From an uncultured Clostridia bacterium (GTDB lineage Bacteria > Bacillota > Clostridia > Christensenellales > Borkfalkiaceae), in NCBI GenBank assembly GCA_944367415.1, contig CALVWN010000006.1, positions 1 to 42,588 of the forward strand: 42,588 bases of DNA. Direction: 5' to 3'. Below, piece after piece: positions 7,529 through 15,148 of this stretch. Both the position numbers and the translations under genes were made by a program. The number at the start of each line of letters is the position of its first letter. The first letter of the stretch is position 1. The notes under the pieces were generated by a model that did no database searches, was not told the DNA's origin, and saw only the letters and a program-made list of their open reading frames with translations.

Positions 7529-7570
7529 TTCGGCTCATGAAATTTTTTTCGAGAAGGTTGCGATGAGCAA

Positions 7571-7599
7571 TTGTCTTTTTCGCGCGCGCATGGTATAAT
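7571..7599 (+). promoter_or_regulatory. Sigma-A promoter, leaderless arrangement
   Basis: TTGTCT (7571-7576), 17-bp spacer, TATAAT (7594-7599) with an extended TGG. Only six bases separate the -10 from the ATG at 7606, so the expected transcription start coincides with the start codon. Confidence 0.75.
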
Positions 7600-7605
7600 G
7601 AATGC

Positions 7606-10170
7606 ATGACGATCGGAAAAAGCACGGGCGCCGCGCTCGCCCTCCTGCTCGTATGCGGGACGGTGTGCGCCGCGATCCCGCAGATGACAGTTTCACCCCG
7701 GACGCTTGCGGCAGAGGCGGCAGAGACGGAACAGGCGGCAGTCCTCACGCAGGAGAATGCCTCTCTCTTCCTGCCCGAGACGTACGAACAGTACCTCGGG
7801 CTGGAGACGCCTGCCGACGCCGCCGTCACCGACCGCTACGTCGCCGTTGCGGACGGAAGAACGCTCTATCTCTACGAGCGCGGCACGCAGTCCTACCGTT
7901 CCTACACGGCGGACGCGACCATCACCAAGATCCAGTTTTCGGGCGACCGCCTGTACTTCACCCAACGCGGCACCTCCAACTCCTTCTGGTACTACGACTG
8001 CACGACGGACACGGCGCAGCGCATCGACCCGCTCAACTGTTCCACCTTCCTCATCGTGGAAAATACCCTGTACACGGCGGTCATTGCGGGCAGCCAGATG
8101 ACGCTCGCGCAGCGCAGCCTCGACGACCTCGAGAGCGACGGCGTCTCGCTCGGCACCCTCTCCACGGGAACGGAGCCCTGGCTCACCTGGGCGAACAACT
8201 CCCTCTACTGCGTCGTGGGCGCGACCATCTACTTCTCGGACAGCAGCGGAATGTTCGACGACCGCAACGGCTACTACATCGGCGAATTCGCGCAGACCAC
8301 CGACATCTCCTCCGTCTGCTCGGACGGAACGGCGCTCTACTTCTCCTCCGCGGCGGGCTTCTTCCGCCGGGAGACCTCCGCAGGCGCGTCGCCCGTTCTC
8401 CTCTCCGACGATCCCGCGATGTGCGGCATCTCCGCGCTCACCTATGAAAACGGCGCCATCTACGGCATCCGCGGCACGTCCGTCCACAAGATCGAAGTGA
8501 CGCAGACGTCCGCCGCCTTCACCGACTACGAGATCGCCGCCGCGTCCTCCTCCCTCAACCGCCTCTCGGATGCCTCCGACACGGCGCGCGCGGGCGAACT
8601 GCTGGTGACGGCGGATACGGGCAACGCCCGCGTGAGCGTCTACAACATGACGACGCACGAATACGCCGCCATCGCCTGCGAGACGGCGCCCTCCCTCGTC
8701 GCCACCGACGGCGAGACGATCGCCTATGCCTCGGGCGCGCAGGTGTACACCTGCGACTATGCGGCGGGCGAGACCGCCTTCACCTCGGCGGAACTGTCGG
8801 GCGCCAACATTGCGGGGATCGCCGTCGTCTACGGCGAGACCTACTACATCAAGGGCAACGGCACGCGCGGCGTCGCGGGCGGCACGACGGTGGAAGTGGG
8901 CAGCGCCATTCCGACGGGGCTGACCGCCGACATCTACGGCAATCTGTACGTCTCCTATGCGAGCGGCAACGCCTTCTCCTTTACGGAGGAAGAATTTCTT
9001 TCGGGCGGCGCAGGCACCGACACCGGCATCCCCGTTCCCGCCGGCGCGCGCTCGCTGAAAGCAGACTTCGAGGGCAGCCTCTACTACCTCTTAAGCGGCG
9101 ATCTGTACCGCAACGGCACCCTCTTCGCCTCCGTCGACGGAAGCGGATTCGTATACGGCGGCAGCAGCACACGCCCGCTCTCCTTCGCGCTCGGCTTTGA
9201 GGACGACGCCGTCTACTTCAACTTCGGCGACTACGTCGTCGTCAGCAACAAGAGCACCGAACTTGCGCCCGGCCCCCTGTCGGGCATCCCCACGCTCGGG
9301 GAGATCGCGGAGGACGGTGCGCGGCAGGCGACCTTCTCGCTGCACGAAGCGGACGGTCTGATCGCCACCGTCGCCGCGCGCTCGGTGGGCATCGATACCG
9401 ACCTCGCCGCCTTCCGCGATTCGCAGAGTGCCTACTTCCCCTACCGCGGCTACGGCCGCTCGGTGGAGGAGCGCAGCGGGCTGCTGCTCGCCGCGACCTC
9501 GGCGGAGGCGGGCGGCTATTCGCTCATCGCCTTCCCCGAAGAGGACGGCAGCTACACCGCCCGGCTGTACCGCTCGGACGCGGTCACCGTGCAGTCCTCC
9601 CCCCTTCGCGAGGAGCAGGCGCAGCGCTGGATCACCAACGACGTGTGCGTCTCCTACGCGCCCTGCCTCGAGTCGGGCAGTCCCGCTCTTGCGATCGGAA
9701 CGCTCGCGCGCGGCACGCGCGTGACGACGGTGGGCTATCTCACCGCGCCCGACCGCGAATACGCCCTCGTCGAATATGAGAGCGAAACGAGAGAGACCGC
9801 GCGCGGCTGGGTTCCCGCCTCCTATCTCTCCCCCGTCTCCGCCTCCCCCGAGGAGGGCGACGACTACCTGTTCGCCTATCTGCGGGCGAGCGACGAAGGC
9901 GTCCTGTTCACGGCGGAGGACGGCACGCAGAAGAACGTCACCGAGCGCGTACAGGTGCGCCTGTACACGAACGGCGACGGCACCTACACGGCGCAGCTCG
10001 TCGACGATCCCGCCTTCACGGCGGTCGTGACCGAAGAGATGCTCGACCGCGACAACGCGGAAGTGCTGCGCATCTCGCTCATCATCATCCTCACGGTGCT
10101 CGCGCTCGTCATCGTCGGCGTGTATCTCTTTCTGCTTCCCTGGGAAAAATATAAAAAATCGCGCAAATAA
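7606..10170 (+). CDS. Large extracellular beta-propeller/SH3-like protein with C-terminal anchor
   Basis: 854 aa. An N-terminal hydrophobic signal (ALALLLVCGTVCAA) is followed by about 600 residues of repeated short beta segments with Tyr-rich motifs (RTLYLYERGTQSYRS, DRLYFTQRG, GTALYFSSAAGFF, GNLYVSYASGNAF), consistent with one or more beta-propellers. Around residues 670-745 is an SH3-like domain ending ARGWVPASYLSPV. A single membrane helix (ISLIIILTVLALVIVGVYLF) and a short basic tail (WEKYKKSRK) close the protein. It would sit outside the cell, anchored by its C-terminus. No enzyme motif is seen. It starts directly behind a promoter with no room for an SD, suggesting a leaderless mRNA. 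Function unknown; a wall-associated sensor or scaffold is possible. Confidence 0.8.
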   Translation: MTIGKSTGAALALLLVCGTVCAAIPQMTVSPRTLAAEAAETEQAAVLTQENASLFLPETYEQYLGLETPADAAVTDRYVAVADGRTLYLYERGTQSYRSYTADATITKIQFSGDRLYFTQRGTSNSFWYYDCTTDTAQRIDPLNCSTFLIVENTLYTAVIAGSQMTLAQRSLDDLESDGVSLGTLSTGTEPWLTWANNSLYCVVGATIYFSDSSGMFDDRNGYYIGEFAQTTDISSVCSDGTALYFSSAAGFFRRETSAGASPVLLSDDPAMCGISALTYENGAIYGIRGTSVHKIEVTQTSAAFTDYEIAAASSSLNRLSDASDTARAGELLVTADTGNARVSVYNMTTHEYAAIACETAPSLVATDGETIAYASGAQVYTCDYAAGETAFTSAELSGANIAGIAVVYGETYYIKGNGTRGVAGGTTVEVGSAIPTGLTADIYGNLYVSYASGNAFSFTEEEFLSGGAGTDTGIPVPAGARSLKADFEGSLYYLLSGDLYRNGTLFASVDGSGFVYGGSSTRPLSFALGFEDDAVYFNFGDYVVVSNKSTELAPGPLSGIPTLGEIAEDGARQATFSLHEADGLIATVAARSVGIDTDLAAFRDSQSAYFPYRGYGRSVEERSGLLLAATSAEAGGYSLIAFPEEDGSYTARLYRSDAVTVQSSPLREEQAQRWITNDVCVSYAPCLESGSPALAIGTLARGTRVTTVGYLTAPDREYALVEYESETRETARGWVPASYLSPVSASPEEGDDYLFAYLRASDEGVLFTAEDGTQKNVTERVQVRLYTNGDGTYTAQLVDDPAFTAVVTEEMLDRDNAEVLRISLIIILTVLALVIVGVYLFLLPWEKYKKSRK

Positions 10171-10185
10171 TTTTCCGCGCCCCCG

Positions 10186-10214
10186 TTGACAACCGTCAAA
10201 AAGTGTAGTATTTT
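10186..10214 (+). promoter_or_regulatory. Sigma-A promoter for the GH43 gene
   Basis: TTGACA (10186-10191), 17-bp spacer, TATTTT (10209-10214). The leader is about 58 nt and carries AAAGGAA as SD before ATG 10278. Confidence 0.6.
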
Positions 10215-10277
10215 ATAACCGTGAAGGGGCACGTTGCGCACCCTTCCGAAATCAAAACGATCAAAAGGAATGAAGCT

Positions 10278-11300
10278 ATGGCAACCTATCTCTCTCCGCT
10301 CGCGCCGCAGCGCGCCGACCCCTATCTCTGCAAGTACAACGGCAAGTATTACTTCACGGCGACCTGCCCGCTCTACGACCGCATCGAACTCTCCTGCGCC
10401 GACACGGTGAACGGCATCGCGACCGCTCCCGCGCGCACCGTCTGGATGAAGCACGACACGGGCGCGCTCGCCTCTCACATCTGGGCGCCCGAACTGCACT
10501 ACGTGATGGGCAAATGGGTGATCTACTTCGCCGCAGGGCATCAGCCCGACGTCTGGGACATCCGCCCCTACGCGCTCATCTGCAAGGGAGACGACCCCAT
10601 GACGGACGACTGGGGAGACGCCTTCCCCATGCAGCCCGCCGACAACGACCCCTATCCCTTCACCGACTTTTCGCTCGACATGACGGTGTTTGAGAACAAG
10701 GGCAGATGGTATGCGATCTGGGCGCAGAAATTCGGCTGCTCCCGCGCGCCGACGCCCATCTCCGACCTGCTCATCGCCGAGCTGGAGACGCCCACCAAAC
10801 TCAAGACGGTGTTCGTCCGCATCACCTCTCCCGACTACGATTGGGAGCGCGACGGCGGCTTCTGGGTCAACGAAGGCCCCGCCATCCTGCACTGCCCCGA
10901 GACGAAGGGCAGGATCTACATGACCTACTCTGCCTCCGCGACGGGCGCCTGCTACTGCATGGGAATGCTCTCTGCGGACGAAAATGCCGACCTGCTCGAT
11001 CCGAGAAGCTGGTCGAAGGAGCGCCGGCCCGTTCTCAAGACGGATGCAAAGCGCAAGGTGTTCGGCCCCGGGCACAACACCTTCGTGCGCGGCGACGAGG
11101 ACGAAGTGCTCACCCTTCTGCACTTCCGCGACTATGAGAAGATCGTCGGCGACCCGCTCGACGACCACAACCGCCATGCACACGTCCTCAAGGTGCAGTT
11201 TGAAGAGAGCGGCCGCCCCGTCTTCTCCCTCGAAGGCGCCTCCCTCTACAATACCCCCTACGAGAACGAAAAACAAAAGGGCATCAACGCAGACCTCTGA
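10278..11300 (+). CDS. Glycoside hydrolase family 43 protein
   Basis: 340 aa, cytoplasmic (no signal peptide). It belongs to the five-bladed beta-propeller GH43 clan of beta-xylosidases and alpha-L-arabinofuranosidases. The three acidic positions are recognisable: RADPYLCKYNGKYYF (catalytic base Asp), FSLDMTVFENKGRWY (pKa-modulating Asp) and NEGPAIL (acid Glu). HIWAPELHY and FGPGHNTF are further family signatures. Start at ATG 10278 follows AAAGGAA; an upstream GTG frame extension lacks an SD. It is a single-gene unit closed by the terminator at 11302. Intracellular location suggests action on imported oligosaccharides of arabinose or xylose; substrate is not decidable from motifs. Confidence 0.88.
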   Translation: MATYLSPLAPQRADPYLCKYNGKYYFTATCPLYDRIELSCADTVNGIATAPARTVWMKHDTGALASHIWAPELHYVMGKWVIYFAAGHQPDVWDIRPYALICKGDDPMTDDWGDAFPMQPADNDPYPFTDFSLDMTVFENKGRWYAIWAQKFGCSRAPTPISDLLIAELETPTKLKTVFVRITSPDYDWERDGGFWVNEGPAILHCPETKGRIYMTYSASATGACYCMGMLSADENADLLDPRSWSKERRPVLKTDAKRKVFGPGHNTFVRGDEDEVLTLLHFRDYEKIVGDPLDDHNRHAHVLKVQFEESGRPVFSLEGASLYNTPYENEKQKGINADL

Positions 11301-11301
11301 A

Positions 11302-11335
11302 CAAAAAAAACGGCTCCCCGGAGCCGTTTTTTTTG
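11302..11335. terminator. Bidirectional intrinsic terminator
   Basis: An A-run, CGGCTCC-CC-GGAGCCG (7-bp stem, 11311-11326), then an eight-base T-run. It is symmetric and serves both the GH43 gene (plus) and the nucleoside hydrolase gene (minus) that converge here. Confidence 0.9.
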
Positions 11336-11342
11336 ATGCCTT

Positions 11343-12146
11343 CTATCTGCCGATGATCTCCTTGTACGCCTTCCCCAGCCGGTAGCGCGCGACGTTGAGC
11401 ACGTTCCCGTCCCGGTCGACGGCGCGTTCGCAGGTAAACCAGTCGGGATGGCGCAGCGCCTTGACCGCCATGTCATCCCAGATATAGCTCCCCTTTTCGC
11501 CCGAGACAAAGGTCATCTCCCGCGCCCGCCGCACGATCGCGGAGAGCAGATCCTCCCCCTCCGGCGGATCGTCCTGCACGTTGAGGCAGGGCACGCGGCA
11601 GGTGTCCATCGTCACCGCCGTATGCGCATATGCGCGCACGACCTCGGAAAACGCCCGCCTGTCCAGCGCGTGATTGAACTCATACCCGTGAAAATTCGGC
11701 TCCTCGGCGATGTTTCCGCCCATAAAGACCAACCGGCGCGGCGCTTTGCGCGCGAGCATCACGGGAAGGAGCGTCATCGGCCCCAGGCTCAGCAGATCGT
11801 ACTCCCCCGAAAAACCGGAGAGCCAATCGTCAAACCCCTGCACGGGTGCGGAAAATCCCGCATCGTCTTCAAACAGATCGCCCATGCCGTCGCCGCCGTG
11901 GATGTCCTTTAAGAACTCGAAGGGCTGTTCCTTCTCTCGCGTATCCACCACCGTCAGCGGCACGGTCGCAAAGGGCAGGTGCGCGACGAGCTTTTTCGCA
12001 TTTTGAAGCGCGACGTCGGGCGGCACGTTCCCGCCGATGGCGACGAGCGCCGCCGCCTCGTATCCGTCCGCCTTCGCGTGCGCGAGCGCGTCGACGGTCG
12101 CCGCCGCGTCGTCCAGACCGTAATCGCAAAACAAGACAAGTTTCAT
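11343..12146 (-). CDS. Nucleoside hydrolase (IUNH) family protein
   Basis: 267 aa. The N-terminal signature reads FCDYGLDDA (residues 6-14) where the family normally has DxDPGxDDA: the second Asp and the DD pair, which hold the calcium and the catalytic water, are kept, while the first Asp is Phe and the Pro is Tyr. Other family elements are IGGN (28-31), LGPMTLLP, FMGGN and YEFNHALD near the C-terminal metal ligand. Members cleave the N-glycosidic bond of nucleosides, releasing base and ribose. The promoter lies six bases before ATG, so the transcript is probably leaderless. The gene is monocistronic. Substrate is unknown, and the altered motif leaves room for a different activity. Confidence 0.75.
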   Translation of the reverse strand: MKLVLFCDYGLDDAAATVDALAHAKADGYEAAALVAIGGNVPPDVALQNAKKLVAHLPFATVPLTVVDTREKEQPFEFLKDIHGGDGMGDLFEDDAGFSAPVQGFDDWLSGFSGEYDLLSLGPMTLLPVMLARKAPRRLVFMGGNIAEEPNFHGYEFNHALDRRAFSEVVRAYAHTAVTMDTCRVPCLNVQDDPPEGEDLLSAIVRRAREMTFVSGEKGSYIWDDMAVKALRHPDWFTCERAVDRDGNVLNVARYRLGKAYKEIIGR

Positions 12147-12152
12147 ATCCGC

Positions 12153-12181
12153 ATTATAGCACGGCGCGCCCCTTTTTTCAA
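12153..12181 (-). promoter_or_regulatory. Sigma-A promoter embedded in a hairpin, leaderless arrangement
   Basis: On the minus strand: TTGAAA (12176-12181), 17-bp spacer, TATAAT (12153-12158), then six bases to the ATG at 12146. The -35 falls in the loop and arm of the inverted repeat at 12162-12192. Confidence 0.75.
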
Positions 12182-12192
12182 GGGGCGCGCCG
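12162..12192 (-). terminator. 13-bp-stem hairpin downstream of asnS
   Basis: CGGCGCGCCCCTT (12162-12174), a 5-nt loop, and its exact complement (12180-12192). It follows the asnS stop by about 10 bases, but on that strand no U-run follows, so termination would be non-canonical. It overlaps the promoter of the next gene. Confidence 0.5.
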
Positions 12193-12202
12193 CAGATTTT
12201 CT

Positions 12203-13576
12203 TCACATGATGTTGTTGACCGTGCGCGGGAAGAGCACGACGTCGCGGATGTTCTCCATGCCCGTGACGTACATGACGAAGCGATCGAAGCCCAGCCCGA
12301 ACCCGCCGTGGGGCGCCGTTCCGAACTTTCTCAGATCGAGGTACTGCCGGTAGGCGGCGATGTCCATGCCGCGCGCCTGCATCGCGGCGAGCAGCTTGTC
12401 GGGATCCGCCTCGCGCTCGCTCCCGCCGATGATCTCGCCGATGCCGGGCACGAGCAGATCGGTCGCCGCGACCGTCTTGCCGTCGGCATTCTGCTTCATG
12501 TAGAAGGACTTGATCTCCTTCGGGTAGTTGGTGACGAACACCGGCTTTTTGAACACCTTCTCGGTGAGGTACCGCTCGTGTTCGGTCTGCAGGTCGCACC
12601 CCCATTCGACGGGGAACTGGAAGTTCTCGTCCGCCTTCTTCAACAGCTCGATCGCCTCGGTGTATTCGAGCACCGCAAACTTGCTCTCCACGATGTTGGC
12701 GAGCTTCTCCTTCAGCCCGGGCTCGACGAACTTCTCGAAGAAATCCATCTCGTCGGGGCATTCCTCGAGCACGGCGCGCACGACGTACTTGATCATTGCC
12801 TCCGCAAGCTCCATGACCTCGGGCAGCTCGGCAAAGACGATCTCCGGCTCGACGTGCCAGAACTCGGCGAGGTGGCGGGTCGTGTTGGAGTTCTCGGCGC
12901 GGAAGGAGGGGCCGAAGGTATAGATCTTGCCGAACGCCATCGCCGCGACCTCCCCTTCGAGCTGACCGGAGACGGAGAGCCCCGCCTTCTGCCCGAAGAA
13001 GTCGTCCTTATAGTACGCCGCCTCGCTCTCGTACTTCGCGTTCCACGGCTGCGTGGTCACGCGGAACATCTCGCCCGCGCCCTCGCAGTCGCTCGCCGTG
13101 ATGAGCGGCGTATGCACATAGTAGAACCTGTTCTCGTGGAAGAAGCGGTGGATCGCCTGCGCCGCCACGCTGCGCACGCGGAAGACGGCGGAGAAGGTGT
13201 TCGTCCGCAGCCGCAGATGGGGAATGGTGCGCAAAAACTCGAGCGTGGTGCGCTTTTTCTGAATGGGATAGTCGCCGGGGCACTTGCCGAGCAGCGTGAC
13301 CGACTCGGCATTCAGCTCCGCGCCCTCCCCCTTGAACGCCTTGACGACGACGCCCGTCGCCGCGATGGACGCGCCGCACTTGGTACATTCGGGGTCGAGT
13401 TCGAACTTGGACTTATCCACGACCACCTGCAGGCGGGAAAAGCTCGAGCCGTCCGTCACTTCCAGAAAGGCGACCGCCGCCGAATCGCGCGCCGTGCGCA
13501 CCCAGCCGCAGACGGTCACTTTGCTCCCGAGGAGCGTCTTGTCCTGTAAAATGTTTGCAATGTCGATATGTTTCAT
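12203..13576 (-). CDS. asnS: Asparaginyl-tRNA synthetase
   Basis: 457 aa, class IIb synthetase that charges tRNA-Asn. The N-terminal OB-fold anticodon-binding domain contains VTVCGWVRTARDSAAVAF. The catalytic domain holds motif 2 (around VFRVRSV onwards and FGPSFRAENSNTTRHLAEFWHVEPE) and motif 3 (GFGLGFDRFVMYVTG). A CTKC pair near residue 65 is a small local oddity. SD is AGAGG about 10 bases upstream of ATG 13576. It is the last gene of a proS-GH13-asnS run, 13 bp behind the glycosidase. Length and all class II motifs are normal. Confidence 0.95.
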   Translation of the reverse strand: MKHIDIANILQDKTLLGSKVTVCGWVRTARDSAAVAFLEVTDGSSFSRLQVVVDKSKFELDPECTKCGASIAATGVVVKAFKGEGAELNAESVTLLGKCPGDYPIQKKRTTLEFLRTIPHLRLRTNTFSAVFRVRSVAAQAIHRFFHENRFYYVHTPLITASDCEGAGEMFRVTTQPWNAKYESEAAYYKDDFFGQKAGLSVSGQLEGEVAAMAFGKIYTFGPSFRAENSNTTRHLAEFWHVEPEIVFAELPEVMELAEAMIKYVVRAVLEECPDEMDFFEKFVEPGLKEKLANIVESKFAVLEYTEAIELLKKADENFQFPVEWGCDLQTEHERYLTEKVFKKPVFVTNYPKEIKSFYMKQNADGKTVAATDLLVPGIGEIIGGSEREADPDKLLAAMQARGMDIAAYRQYLDLRKFGTAPHGGFGLGFDRFVMYVTGMENIRDVVLFPRTVNNIM

Positions 13577-13589
13577 GGTAAAAAACCTC

Positions 13590-15119
13590 TTATTTCACAA
13601 GTACGCAGGCGCTGCAGGCAGGCATCCTTCCGCCTTCCGGCACGCCGCCAACGCAAAACAGCACCTTCCCCGTCAGCGGGAAGGGAACTTCCTCCTCCCG
13701 GTCTGCAGGATTGAGCGCAACGACGATGCGCTCGCCCTCCGCCGCCCGCTCGTAGACGAAGGGATATTTCCCCTTTTCGGCATAGAGAGGCGTGAACGCG
13801 CCGAACGACTGCAGCGCCCTGTGCGCCCTGCGCAGCGCAAGCAGCTCCTTCACCGCATGCAGAAGGGATGTTTCATCCCCCTCCTGCTCCGCGACGGTGG
13901 GTGCGTCGGCACGCCTGTCAAACGGGATATAGGAGGTCGCCGAGGAGGTAAACCCGAACCCGCTCCCCTTTTTCCACTGCATGGGCGAGCGTGAACCGGT
14001 GCGGTCATAGCCGCCCTCCACCGAAGTAAGCCCCTCGAGATAGCGCATCCCGATCTCGTCGCCGTAGTAGAGGAAGGGCGCGCCCGGCATGGTCAAAAGA
14101 AACGCAAAGCAGATCTTCAGATCGCGCATATCCCTGCCGCGCGCAAGGCGGGGCATATCGTGGTTGCCCGACGGGAGGCAGATCAGCCCCTTGCCCTCGG
14201 TGGACGCGAGATCCGCCGAATAGGCGTCGAGAAAGACGGTGATGTCCCCCTTCCCCTCCCTGGAGAAGAAGGGATGCTCGCTGCGGAAGAGCGACGTATA
14301 GGCGGGCGGGCCGAAGTGCAGCATGAAATCCATGTGGAAGCCGCCCGCAATGGACTCCTTGGGGACGCCCCACTCCGAGACCATCGCGCAGTCCGGATAT
14401 TCCTTCTCCAGAAAGGCGCGGAAATCCTGCCAGAGGCGGATATTTGCGGGATGACCTGCGTCATCCTCCTTGACAAGGCTCGCCGCCATGTCGACGCGGA
14501 AGCCGTCCGCGCCCAGGTCGAGCCAGAAGCGCATGACGTCCTTGATCGCCTCGCGCGTCGCAAGCGCGGCGGGGCTGTCCGCCGGACACTGCCATGCGCG
14601 TTCAGGATGCGCATAGCCGTAGTTGAGAGCAGGCTGATGGGAAAAGAAGTTGACGACCGCGCTGCCGTTGCGGTCGGAAATACCGCGCAGCGTTGCCGCC
14701 TCGCCCGCGCCCTCCCAGACGCTGTTCGTCCACACATAGCGGTCGGAGTATTCGTTCCGCTCCGCCCGCATGGACGCCCTGAACCACGCGTGGTCGATCG
14801 AGGTGTGCCCGGGCACGAGATCGATGAGAACGTGCATCCCGCGCCGGTGCGCCTCCTCGAAGAAGCGCCTTGCATCCTCGTTGGTGCCGTAGCGCGGCGC
14901 GATCTTTTTGTAGTCGCGCACGTCATACCCGGCGTCGCCGAAGGGCGAGTCGTACCACGGATTCACCCAGATCGCATTGCACCCGAGTTCCCTGATATAG
15001 TCGAGACGGGCGATCATGCCGGGAATATCGCCGATCCCGTCGCCGTTCGAATCCTGAAAGGACTGCGGATAGATCTCATAGAACACGGCATCGCCCAGCC
15101 ATGCGGGAAGCGAACCCAT
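13590..15119 (-). CDS. GH13 family alpha-glucosidase/alpha-amylase
   Basis: 509 aa, cytoplasmic. It has the (beta/alpha)8 GH13 fold: FYEIYPQSFQDSNGDGIGD opens the barrel, region I is DLVPGHTS, region II GFRVDMAASL carries the nucleophile Asp, region III VSEWG the acid/base Glu, and region IV SGNHDMPR the transition-state Asp. The C-terminal part (VYERAAEGERIVVALNPAD) is the usual beta domain. Oligo-1,6-glucosidase-like activity on maltodextrins is the likeliest reading, but subfamily needs comparison. ATG 15119 was preferred to 15125 because the SD AAGGAGG ends seven bases before it. It is sandwiched between proS and asnS, an unusual context. Confidence 0.87.
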   Translation of the reverse strand: MGSLPAWLGDAVFYEIYPQSFQDSNGDGIGDIPGMIARLDYIRELGCNAIWVNPWYDSPFGDAGYDVRDYKKIAPRYGTNEDARRFFEEAHRRGMHVLIDLVPGHTSIDHAWFRASMRAERNEYSDRYVWTNSVWEGAGEAATLRGISDRNGSAVVNFFSHQPALNYGYAHPERAWQCPADSPAALATREAIKDVMRFWLDLGADGFRVDMAASLVKEDDAGHPANIRLWQDFRAFLEKEYPDCAMVSEWGVPKESIAGGFHMDFMLHFGPPAYTSLFRSEHPFFSREGKGDITVFLDAYSADLASTEGKGLICLPSGNHDMPRLARGRDMRDLKICFAFLLTMPGAPFLYYGDEIGMRYLEGLTSVEGGYDRTGSRSPMQWKKGSGFGFTSSATSYIPFDRRADAPTVAEQEGDETSLLHAVKELLALRRAHRALQSFGAFTPLYAEKGKYPFVYERAAEGERIVVALNPADREEEVPFPLTGKVLFCVGGVPEGGRMPACSACVLVK

Positions 15120-15148
15120 ACCCATTCCTCCTTTTTGCCGCCCGGCGA

